A stretch of DNA of 64,000 nt from Sipunculus nudus. Taxonomy: Eukaryota > Annelida > Sipuncula > Golfingiida > Sipunculidae. A program made the translations under genes and the position numbers. Shown here in pieces: positions 25,401 to 38,390 of this stretch. The stretch is taken from positions 60,221,159 to 60,285,158 of the forward strand of contig CM049313.1 in the NCBI GenBank assembly GCA_026874595.1, in the 5' to 3' direction. Below the pieces are notes generated by a model, which was not told the origin of the DNA, made no database searches, and was given only the letters and a program-made list of their open reading frames with translations. How positions within the stretch are numbered: position 1 is the stretch's first letter; each line of letters starts with the position of its first letter.

Positions 25401-28400
25401 TGATGTAATGATTAAATACTTTTTAAAATGATTCAGTTTTGACATGTATCTTCTTCCCTTAAGATGTTCTAAAATCCCATGAGAGCCCAAATTTTGGCCT
25501 GCGCATCATGGACTCAACAATTTTTCTTCCTAATGAAAACCATGGTTGCTTTATGTTGCTGAATTGTAAAGTTAAAAGAGAAAGTATGAAATGTTGCTTT
25601 TTTTATGCATCTTGAGATAATTAGAAGTAATTGGAAATGTGAACATCATTAAAACTGTCATCTGGGTAGTGGTACCAAAGTGACAGCTTGGAAAGGGTGA
25701 AAAATTGATAACTTAATGAGATCCATCTGTGTGAAAAGTTAACATGTTGAAAATTATCAGGAAGTACTTTACAATCATTTGCATCATATACAGTTTATGT
25801 CTTGCATAGATGTAAATGTAGGTCTATTTCCAGGACTTCTATTATATACATGTATATACATGAAGAACATGATGACCTCTCTGTGTGTATATTTATTTAT
25901 GGCTCTCTGGCATTCAGTTCACATAGCTTTGCAAATTGAAACTTCTACTAAATGCTTGTTGGTATGGAGGTCTGTAATTATTTAATTTTCATGATTAAAT
26001 TAATGTTAGTCTTACACGAAATTGATGGAGTGAATTTATTGATAAGTAATAAGCTGTCAGGGGGAGGATGAAGTTATGATGAGGTTATGATTCTTGACAG
26101 TTTATTTTCTTTTGCTTAATTATGACATAAAACTGTGAAGAATCACACAAAATAGATGGCCGATAGTACCATGCATGACAATATCAATGGACACTTGAAT
26201 TTCTTATTCTCATAGAGTGTGTCTGTTAGGCTGCCTTTCCACTGGCGCAGGGAATTCGCTACATAAAATGCACTGTTTCCAGGAATGCTATTTTTCTGTG
26301 GTGTAAAGGGGTTGCATTGGCATTGTGGTTTCAGTCTGAATCGCTCAAGTGTCATCCAATTAGCCTTAGCCTTGGTTAAGAAGCGGATCTCGGGGAGGGG
26401 GGGGGGTTCCAAACCCACCTTTTTTATTCGGCATAACCTTTCTTTTAGGGTTTCTGACCATATTTTGTGGTCTGGACCCCCCCTCCCTTTTCTGGACATG
26501 GTGACCTTTGTTTAGGTTTTTCTTTATTCCTCCTTGATTGAAGCCCCTCTTTTCCAAACCTGGAACCACCCCTGTGGGTGGGGTACATACCTTGTGTCGT
26601 AGGTTACGCATGATGCTATTTCAACGGAATACTAGGGGCCTGGACAGCTGAGCGGTAAAACGCTTGGCCTTCTCCGCTAGCGACCTGGTTTGATCCCCGG
26701 TGTGGCTATGAGAGTGGGTTGTAGTTGCCCATCCAAGGTAGGTGGTTTTCTCTGGGTTCTCTGGTTTCCTCCACCCTTACCGACTACCGAGCACCAACAT
26801 CCCAGCCATGGGTGGTGCCTCATATTAGTTATATAAACTAGTAGTACAATCCATGTAAAGTAAATAAAGTTTATATATTATATAAGTTCAACACTCTGAT
26901 GGAGATCCTTTTTCAGGCAAGGCAAACGCAACACTGTGCTGCAGAAAATTGCATTCATGGAAAGGCAGCCTCATATAAGAGCCCAAAAGACTGAAACAAA
27001 AAATGTTTGATAAGACTAGTGGCATTGGTACTACCAGACTATATACTCTTTACTTTCTAATATTGTTCAGGAGAAAGTGTGGAAAGTTGGTGATCGTTGC
27101 AAGGCCTGGTTTACGGAGGACGACCAGCTGTATCATGCGGTGATTACGTCCATAGATTCTGACACAGGCACTTGTAATGTGCGTTATACAGAATATGGCA
27201 ATGAAGAAACACAGGCTCTGGCTGACCTCCTGCCACCAAGTACAAAGTCTCAGCCAGCTGATTCCCACCCAGATAACCTACTGCCAGAGGTGAGTTGGAA
27301 AGAGAGATAGATAGAAAGACATATAATGGAATAAAGGCTTCAGAAAGACTTTTCTGTATCAGTGAATGTGCATTTTACAAGGTGTAACACGTGTATTGTA
27401 TATAAATAATATATCATGCACATTAGTTTCCTGTATTCAGGGCATTTTGTCATAAAGTTACAAAAATTTAAGACTTTTTCAGTAATTTTCAAAACAGAAT
27501 TAAGTTCAGCTCAACATTGGCATTACTGCAATAAATTAAATAATTTAACCCTTGTTTTGGCAGATTTAAATATCTGTAGGTTATAATAAACCTTTCAGTA
27601 GACCAGAGGCTTATGTTGACAAATGTATAAAATCAGGAAATTTTTGTTCTGAACTTGTTCCAGTAAGGTAAACAACGATCAGAATTGTGTTATCATTGCT
27701 AACAGTAGTTAATGTACAGGTGGCAGTGTATTAATTTTACTTCAGATGGATGGTGGCATGGACTGGTCCTCTCCTCACAGATCACCCGCTTCATCAAGCA
27801 GAGGTCAACCTCCTTACAGACACAGAAGTCGTCAAGCACCAAGTCACCCCACACATAGTCACCCAGGATGGGGCTGGCCACAAACCCCACCTCCTTTTAG
27901 TGTACCACAGTTCGCTCCACCAACTCCATTAATCCCTGTAAGTACTTTTATATAGTTATGAACTCCATCAAAAAGATAGGAAAAAGTGATTAATCTCAGC
28001 ACAGTGGACATTGGTTTACTTGTAGCTGTGAATACATGACTAAGTAGGCATTCATATGGGGCTGGTAAGCTCTACTTGAGTTGTGATAAGGAGGAATGTA
28101 CTGCAATGGTCTCCCATCCTGTTGCATTGATATCATGGTGAAAAGTCGATAATCTTATCATTAGACTATGATTGATGAATAACCAGACATGGGGTAATAG
28201 TAATAGATAATAGTAATAGGAAGTAATTCAATTACTTTTCATCAGTAATAGGCAATAATAGATAATAGGCAGTCCAAAAATGTAGAATAATAGTAATAGT
28301 ACTAGTAATAGGCAGATGAGTAATAGATCAATAGCTATTACTTTTAACTATTACCAGTCTGGGGGTAATAAAGAGTTAGTGGGTCTGAGTGCAAGTCAGC

Positions 28401-31400
28401 AGGAACACTGATAAGGGCCCAAGCTGAGGTGAACCTGCATGCTTTCATGCTCATTAACCGGTGGCACAGGCTTATCCTGGGCCATGATGTTCTTACTAAC
28501 ATCAATAGCACATGATGACTGCATTGTTGGTACATCAATGTAGGTGTTTTCCATGAATACCGACTCTTTACTCTTTACAATTGAAGCACAGTACAACCAT
28601 ACCCTTTGATGTTTGTGTATAAGCAACTGTTAGCTGGGGCAGAACCCAGTCAGGCAGATCACCAAAGGTTAACTCATACCTGGTGACTGGTTCCCAACTA
28701 AAAATTGTGACTAAAACTGTACCTTTTTAAACACAAATCTGTGACTATTTCCTTTCCAATCTTGTGGCTTTCTTTTGTGACTTTATTTCCTACCCAAAAT
28801 TGTGACTTTTATTTCCTGTGTGTGACATATTTCTTGCAATTATATTTTCACCAGTCAGAAAGGAACACTCCATGAAAACCTTGTTTGCCTTATGTTATAA
28901 ACATGACTCACCTCCCAGATGAAACTGGATGACAATAGTGCGGAAGTACATTTGATTTAAGGCAGAAAATGAAATGTACATGTAATATTGAGTTAGTTGT
29001 TCTTTCAAAGTAAACTATGCAACTGCATTCAGTTGCAATTTGAATTTTGTTAAATTACAAAGGATTTTCAGTTATGTGAAACAGGTAAATAATAATAGTA
29101 ACATTTTCAGATACCCACCCTGATACAATGAAGGAAACCATACTCTTATGATGAGGACAAAGTTTACACATCGCCAAGGCTCACTGATTATTGCAGCATC
29201 TTAATAAACTAGGTATCTTTGAGTAGGCAAAAGGGAAACCCCCTGAAAGAGCCCTCAAACCCTTATCTTGCCTCTCTTGCCTACGTTAACCCCTGTCGAA
29301 TGCGTCTTTAGGACTGCAGGAATAATCTTCAGATCATTGCTGGGTGTAGGACAATCCCACCCCCCTTCCCCCTCTTTTGGATTACTCAATTAAAAATAAC
29401 TCAAAATTAAAATTTACTATATATTTTATATTTTTGGTTAAATATACAAAAACAATATCAGTGTATACCTTACACTAGTAAGGTTATGAAAATAAAAATA
29501 ATCAGTCAAATGAAAATGCATATAAGCAGTATTTGATGAATAATCATTCATGATAATACAGATGTATATATTGTTGGCGTTTATATTGTTGATAATAAAT
29601 TAAGTGACTCATCAATTATCTATATATACAATATTCTATTACTGCACAGTTATTCCTGCACTATAACAGGACTCACTTTAAAGAATTCTAAATGTAGCCA
29701 TACATTTTAAAAAATAATCTAAAATTTAAAATAAAGCTGGCAAAATTTGGGAGGGGGGGGGGGAGGGGCTTTTGTCTGTACCACACTGTTGCCAGCTGGG
29801 GGATTCAACAGCTTATGTTCATCAGGTGCAATGGACACTTCATTTATTTATGAACTATTCATGCACCATTTCTTGTTTATTTAGTGGTTGGTAACATATT
29901 TTAGTGTGGCCTAACGAGCGATCAACATAAGATTCTTCAAGATTAAATGTTTTTACTTATTTTTATTAAACCAGTAATAGTTAATAGTAATAGTAATAGG
30001 AGTAAAGTAATAGTAATAGCCACCTATTACTTTTGTTGAAACACTGTAAATATTAGTTAATAGTAATAGGCAAACACCCAAAGTAATTGTAATAGGCCCT
30101 ATTATTGAAATCAGTAATAGGCCCCATGTCTGTAAATAACACTAAACAATATATGTGAACTCATAACCCAAATGGAAAATCTGTTTCTATGGGAATGAGT
30201 CATTTCCTGTATCATGTACAATAGGTATTCATCCAGCTACCCATGCAATCCATGCTTGTATTCAATATCCAAGCATGGCTTGAATAGTACACTAAAAATG
30301 CTAGAGTTCTGGTTTAGGCCATAAGGTGTCGTAAAAAATTACAAAAAATAATTGCCTCCTCATAGAGGTGGCCCTCTCTGAAGGATGTAAAGGCACTCTG
30401 ATGTCAGTACACTGGTCATAGACTCTCTAATGTCAGAGGGCCATTATTACACTACTTCTGAGACATCTTCTATTTCAGGGTAGTCAGGGTAAAGTCAGGG
30501 AATTGGATAAAAGTTTCACTGATCAGGGAAATGTCTTTGATTTTCTCATAAGGAAAGGGGTCAGTCAAATATTTTTTTCTCAGCATATCTACGTGATGAT
30601 TGGCTCAGGTGGCTCTGACAGTGTTCAAACATTGTGGCCGCAGTGTATATTATTTACATGCAACACAAACTGGTGTATTAGTTTCATCATGATGACTACA
30701 ACCACTGTGCTATGTAATGACTTGAAGACATATCAAACTATATATTATAAAATATCCTAGAATTTTCAGGCAGTTGTCAAGGAAAAGTAGGGGAATTTCA
30801 TTTTCAGCAGTGTTGCTTAGGAAACACTATCTTACTTCAAAATTTATCTGAATGTTTATATTATTCATGCACTTTTTAGCGAACCTGTGAGCTTATGCGA
30901 TGGTGTGGCGTCGTCCAGCGTCCGTCATCCATCGTCCGTGGTCTGTACGTTTACCCATACTATCTTGAAAATGGCAAGAGTAAGCATCATGAAATTATAT
31001 GCAAAAAATTAGTCATCTAAAAAACTCTATCAGATTTTGCTTATTTTTTGGCTAACTGCATTTTCTTAGATTTTATTGGGAAAAAGCTAAAAAAGCTTTA
31101 AAAATCTTCTTCTTGGAAACTGTTCAGCCAAATCGTCCAATATTTCACAGAAATGATCCCTGGAACAATCTCCCTCAAGTTTGTTCGAATGGTTTAAGTT
31201 CAATGATTTTGGCCGAGTTACAGGAAGTTGAACTAAGTCATCTGTCCAAAAAAGCATACTAAAATGACAATCTCAGAAACAGCCAGAGCTATCATCACCA
31301 AATTTTATGCCAGTGTTGGTCACATGAGATATACAGTCAAGCCCGCTTATTGTCATGTCGGTGGTGCATGCGTAAATTATGATAATAACCGGGATGTGAC

Positions 31401-34400
31401 ATTATGCGGGCTTCAACATTGATGTCCATTTGAGTCATAGAAGAAGCGTTATGTCTCAATTGATATTAAATAAATCGTCAACTAAAAGGAAACAGAAACG
31501 TTTTTGAATATTTTTATTGCAAAACGGCATATCAAATTATGTTAATGCACACCGGACAATTTATTTCCTGTAAATTTTGTGCCGCATGCCGCAATGACTG
31601 AAAAAATCCAACAGAAAGAGACATCTGGGTCATGAGGTCAAATGTCTGGAAATATGCGGCACAGTTATAACGTTATGCGTAGGCAAACTATTTTACTAAA
31701 TAATAATTTCCCCGACTATTGCGCCTTATTTTCCGGATATCTTATTAATGACTCAAACTTCCCAAATTGTTGGGGGAGCTGGCATCATCATGCCATTGTC
31801 AACTTTCTGAAGTTTTGCCGCGATTGAGGTTTTGGACCGGGTATCTCCTCCAGTGCTCACAAAACCACCAGCGTTTTGTGGACCCTTAGAAGGGATTTCC
31901 AGTCGTAAGATACGTTTAGAGCTCGTGCTTTATATCATCTCGGCAAAACGACACCGAGGTGTAAACCACGGCCTTGCAAAGGCCAGGAGTTCATAATGTA
32001 TGAAATGTGATCGCAAACATCGCCCTTGTTAACGTACGAAGAAACGTAATGACTGGATTACCGTGGTATCTTAAGACGTTAATTAGCTAGGTGACGGGCA
32101 GTGACCTGCATGCATCACTGCACCCTCCTGCCGCACACAGGTGGGAGATGTGATCGTTCAATACGCCTCACCGATTACAGGGTTTTGGCCACCTTGATCG
32201 CTGTGTCGGCGTCTGATGTGATATTAACTGCGATCTGGTATCACTGCAAGGGTTCCAAGCATGACAATAAACGGGATTATGACAATATGCCATGACATTA
32301 AACTGTCAGATTTACCATTGTTTATATAGGAAATGGTTTGGGATTTCACATTTATGTGACAATAAACGGGATTTTCTATTAACCGATATGACACAAAGTG
32401 GGCTCGACTGTATATGAAATTCAGGTATTGATGGCGCCACCTGCATTGACCTTTTTTTGTACGGGGGTCATTGGTCATCTGTACATCAACCCATAATTTT
32501 CAGAAATAGCAGGAGCTACCATCCCCAGATTTTATGCAATAATCTGTCACATATCAAATGTTGTGGGATTCAGCTTATTTATTTGCTATCTGGTATCATG
32601 CCCCTCAGATCTGCATGTGGAGCCAATCTGTGAGCTTATACAATTGTGTGGCTACTATTTCAGATTTGGCAACAGGCCAAAGGTCAGTCTGGACCTATTT
32701 TTAGCTTTGGCAGACTGCCAACTGTATCTTATTAGGCAACAGGTCAAGAGTTCACTCAGTGCAGCCAGGTATAGGTCAGGAGTTCACTCACTGCAGTAGC
32801 TGCATTCTATTTATAGCGTTTGCAGACTGCCCACTGCATCAGATTTTACACCAAAGTTCAGCCTGGATCTATTTATAGCTTTGGCAGACTGCCAGCTGTG
32901 TCAGATTATGCAACAGGTCAAGAGTTCACTCAGTGCAGCCAGGTAGAGGTCAAAAGTTTACTCAGTCTAGCCAGGTGCAGGTCGTGAGTTCACTCAGTGC
33001 AGAAGCCTGAGCCAGCAAATTTGTCACAGTTCACTCGGGGCACAGCAGTTACAATGCTGCCCAAGCTGTATGTTTAATGGCCTGCTTACTACAGCACCCT
33101 GCTGGCTGGGGTATCGCTTACACCCCTGCCTCCAGAGGGTATGTTGCTAGGCAACAGGGATGTTCCAATATGGCGGACCCCTAGCAACAGACTATACCTT
33201 TCCCAAATAAATTCCTCATTAATCAGTTACTGTATCGTGTACTGCCTCCCAGATGACCCCTTATCCAGGCCTATATATCATCCTGTCATGGTAACATAAA
33301 CAATGCCACTGGGGTAAGTTTACCAGCCCCACAGTGGTCAGTCACTGTGTTGCCAGGGTACATGACAGGAATGGCAGTTGTGGGCGTCTGTAAGTTAAAA
33401 AATTTCAGTTGTTTGTATTTTTAACCAAAATCAAATGTATGATTCTGTTAGAAAAACGTGTGTTTTTTGTCATGCTGAAAACCAAAGTTTGATTTAATTT
33501 TTTGTTTGAATGTAAAACCTGGTCTTTTGAGACATGTAGAGTCATAATGGCTGTTGCTGCTGGGGCCCCCTGAGGTTGTGTATGGGGTTTGATGTTGAGG
33601 ATACACATGAAATATTGTCACTTTTTTGTACATTTATTCTTGTACTCAATTATACATTCTTAAATTCATAAAAATAATCCTGAGTATTATTCCTAAATGC
33701 ATAAGTATAACCCCAGATGCTAAGTGTTTCTGTGCATGGGCATATCAAATTATTCCATTCCCCCTTCAATTTAACATAAACACAGTGGGTCATAATGGAC
33801 AGATCTCTTGACTCCCATTTGGCATATTTATCCATGCTTTGTAGAGTATGTGGGAACAAATGCCAAACATACGTTCAAAAACTTAAATACAAGCCCATTA
33901 TGTGCAAGGATAATACTCAAAGAATATTTGATGTTTATGGCATTGACATATCACAAGATCAGAAGGATACACACCCAGAGCACCTTTGCAGAAAATGTTA
34001 CATTAAGATATTCAACCAGAAAAAAACCCTTGGAAATGCAGATGCTCGTAAATCTAAGAACCATGAAATGGCAGTGCTTTTCAATAGCAAGTGGTTACCT
34101 CACAAGAGAGGGGCTCCTCAAAATTGCTTTGCATGCAGCCAAGCTGCATCGCAAAAGAAAACTGGTCGACCGGTGAAAAGTAGGCGTGGGGCTCCAAAAC
34201 GGATTCCAGATGGACTTCTGTTCAATCATAGGGATTCGAATATTTTTGACTTCAGTGCAGAGAAGGCAGAAATAAAATTTAACAACATGAATATAGAGGG
34301 GATGAATGAAACACAAAAATCAATGTTCATATGTCCAATTTGCCAAGATATTTATTCCACACATGCTGTGTCTGGAACTTGTGGTCATTATTTCTGTGCA

Positions 34401-37207
34401 CACTGTATCAGTATGGAATTTTGCCAGGCCCTGTCAAATAATATTGAATGTCCTGTGTGTAGTGGCAATTTAGACTTCTTAAGCTGTAGAGTAGCAGATA
34501 AAAGGTTCCAGGATCAAATTCTTTCTTTGGAACTCACTTGTAATTTGTGCCAGGTGACTTCAGCTGCAACAGCTATGACGGAACATGCATGCAGACCTAA
34601 AGTTAACACAGCAAATACGGTAATAGAAACAGAAACAGTACAACTAGAGATTGAGGGAGAGCAGGCATCCTGTTCCCCTGGTAAATCTCAGAGTGTCCCA
34701 GATCCTGTCACACCTGTTCATGAACCTGATGCCACAGTACCTTCACAACTTGCGCGGTCTATTCCGATGATGACAACCGCAATTCAAACATCCCCCAGTA
34801 TAATGCCAATGACGCTGGATGAGAGCATGGAAAGGACCATACAAGAGCCACCCTTACCAGCTGAACGGCATTTGTTCACTAACTTGGCAAAGAGGATGCT
34901 GAGATTTTCTAAAGAAAAGGGATCGATCAGGTGCAAAAATAAACGAGGACAGGTAAGATTTAATTTTAATATGAGCATCAGAAATTCCATTTTTTTTAAA
35001 GTATTTCCATAAATATCATTAAGGCTAATTTCATTATCAAATAATTGCTTGTGTAAACTTTTTCCAGCCAATATTGCTTCAGAGAACAGTTGTACCAAGG
35101 AAATCCTCAGAGAAAGCCCCAAGTTATTTGGTCAGAAGACGTGCTGCAAGAATCGGAAAACTTAGGGCAGTGTTAGCAGGCAAACAGGAAAAAGCATTGA
35201 AAATACAGCATGCTAGTGAATTGAAAAAACTGAGTAAAGAAACAAGAAGAGACGTTTGCAGCAAAGCCGGGGTTGCCAGTGGTGGTCGTCTCAACAGATA
35301 TACTAGCCTGGCAATGAAAGCTAGCCTTGGACTTACTTGGGGCCAGATGAGAAAACATAAGCGGTATGTTCAGTTCAGATTAGATCTGAAAAATTTCATT
35401 TTCACATTCAAATAAGTGTCAAGTGCTCAAATTAATTAATAATTTGAAATAAGTAATTGTTTCCTTTTTCAGATTTATGAGGAGAGCTGGCATGGAGATC
35501 GAAAATGAACATAAAGAACGGGCTGCCAGGAAGGAGATTGTATCAGAAAAGCTTGTTGGTAGAACTGCAAGGTTTCTTGAGAAAGATGAGAAACATCCTG
35601 ACAGAGATAAGAGTGGGTTTGTGGAAGTGGAGGTGCCCTTTGTGTACGTCAATGACATAGCTGGCTTTGTCAATGATTTGTTGGACAGATATCAGAGGTA
35701 ATTAGTTTACTTTAGAAAATATATATATACACTATCGATTAAAAATTTATTCACTATCGATATTATTTTCATGCCTGTCTAATAGTATCCAGTAAAATTT
35801 AAATGTTTTATTCTGTAAAATGTATGTGTACTCAATTTCAAGGAGTAAGCTGTTGTTATGGAGAGATGGGATGATGGCCGAGCAAGCAGATGATGAAATT
35901 TGGATTAAAATTGGTGGAGATCATGGAGGAGGCAACATGAAGTACACATTACAAGTGCTCAACCTGAAAGAACCCAATGCAAAGCAGCACACATTTGTGA
36001 TTGGTTGCTTTGAAGCTAAGGATCTCCATGAAAATCTTCGGCGTTCTCTGGAGGTTATGAAACCTTGCATTACCAAGCTGGCACAGATGTCATGGAAGTA
36101 AGTTATCAAAAATACAAACAAAATATACAAAGAATGTTTAACACCCCAGAATAACACAAAATATATGAAAGCAAAATATTTAATTTTATAGATAACTATT
36201 TTCGTCAAAATTGCACCGTTTAAAGCTATTTAAAAAAGTATCAAACGATATCCTTATTACAGTGTAAGGTTTATTTTTTGCAGTGGCAAAAGAATTCGTC
36301 TGTTCCTCAATGGGGATTATGACTTCCTGTGTAAAGTGTATGGTCTCTCTGGACCAAACGGTAAGTATTTCTATTTCTCTAACCTTTCTGTATAAAGAAA
36401 AATAAAATATATTGTGTTTTGTTAATTATGTCACTTGATCAGTGATTGTAAGGCATATTTTTTTTCTCCAGGCTCTTATCCATGCCTTTGGTGTGATGTT
36501 CCCAAGAAAGCCATGCAGATAAGGCGCCGGGAAAGAATTTCCCAACAACGCAAGCTGTCACTCATTAAAAAACAATATTCTGAATACGTAATACTTGGCA
36601 AAGCAAAGAAGGTGAACGCATCAGCATTCTACAATGTCATTCATAAACCTCTGCTGGACATCTTTATCAACCATGTAAGTATATAAAGTTATCCTGGAAT
36701 TTTATCACTCAAGGTAAATTTGCCCATTCCCAAATCTTTTTTCTCATAATTTTAAACATATTTATCTTGATAGCTGCATGTTTTAAATCACTTTTATACA
36801 TTTTTTTCAGGTAGCTCCACCATATTTTCACATTCTTCTTGGCATTGTGAAAAAACATCATGACCTGTTTATCAAAGATTGCCATGACACAGACATGGAA
36901 ATTGCAAAACACCTTTTGCAAAATAAGTGTCCATCCAGCAATCCAGTCATGATACGATACAGAGATATGGTCAAATTGGCACAAGAAGTAATGAGCATAG
37001 AGGAAAGAATCAGAGCTCTTCAACAACAGATTAGTGTTGTTGATGACAATGAGGACATTTCATTAGCAGATATGGAATCTCAAAGAAGAGCTTTGGAAAA
37101 GGAATTGCGTGATATGGTAAGAATTTATACATGCATTTTTTCAAATTTGAAAGTAAATTAAAAAAAAAAAAAATACAAGACACCATTTCTGTATTTAATT
37201 TTATATA

Positions 37208-37280
<73 letters not shown>

Positions 37281-38349
37281 TATATTATATTTATTTCATA
37301 TAAAGGAAAGAAAACAGAAGACCCTTCAGAATCCACCAACATCGGAAATGAGAGTAGGACCAGTGACAAGAACATTAGATCAGACCTTAGAAACCAGTGG
37401 CATCGTTGTGCAAGCTTACCACAGCCACAGCTTTGTCGGAAACCACTGTCACAAATACCTACAGGTATGTATGCAATTTCTGTATCTATATCAATATCAA
37501 ACATTATAATTTTATTGGTTTAAAATAATTAAAAAGACAGCAGCATTGGTCTAAAAAAATATGTCCATATTGTTTCAGGAACCAGTCTACAATAACCTAT
37601 GCGACAAGATGGTCACAGTGAAGGTGTACACAGACAATGCCTTGATTGTGAACAAAGCCTTTGTGACTGCACAAACTTATAAAATGCTGAATAAGCGGTT
37701 TGCTGCAGTTCACAGAATGGTTTCCCGGGATAGGGCCATATCTGCTGAGGAGTGTGATATAATAGGTAAGATTTTAATCTTTGATTATTCATATATAACA
37801 TATATGATTTACCCATTCATTATAAAGAATACGCATAAAATACATGCATTAAAATATGTGTATATAAATTCGTCTTTCCAGAGCAGAAGATAGATTCATA
37901 CCTCAGCTATTACCGGCGCCATCTAAGTCAGCCTCTCACACCGAAACACCATTTTTTGGAGGATCATGTTGTATCTTGGATTCGGAAGTGGGGCTATGGG
38001 ATGGGTCTTCATGGAGAACAGGGAGGGGAAGGGATCCATGCCGTCATCAATAAAATTAAAAGGGCAACATGGGCAATTAAAAATCCAGTTTCAAGACTGC
38101 TTTCGACCATAAAGGAGCAGCATACACAGTGTGCTCCAGAGATTCAAGCTGAAATTCCAGCAATCAAAAAGAGAAAATCTAAAAGCACCTCTGATTAATC
38201 ACAGGTTAAGGAAAGAAATTATAGCCTTTAGGCCTTACCCAAAGAGAAACAATATTTATAGAAAATAGTTGGTACGAGTATATGATGTTACTTGTGTACA
38301 GAATGACAAAATATTTTATGGAGGCCAGGTTTCATTTTTATTTACTGTA

Positions 38350-38390
<41 letters not shown>

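Noticed and set aside
26636-26710. tRNA gene candidate
   Set aside because: A- and B-box-like blocks exist but no acceptor stem closes, and SINE body and tail follow directly.
33329-33352. CACAGTG and CACTGTG heptamers near 33331-33353 and 33781 as possible RSS-like ends
   Set aside because: They have no partner in inverted orientation at a matching boundary and no flanking duplication. The true ends at 33041 and 39165 are supported by empty sites.
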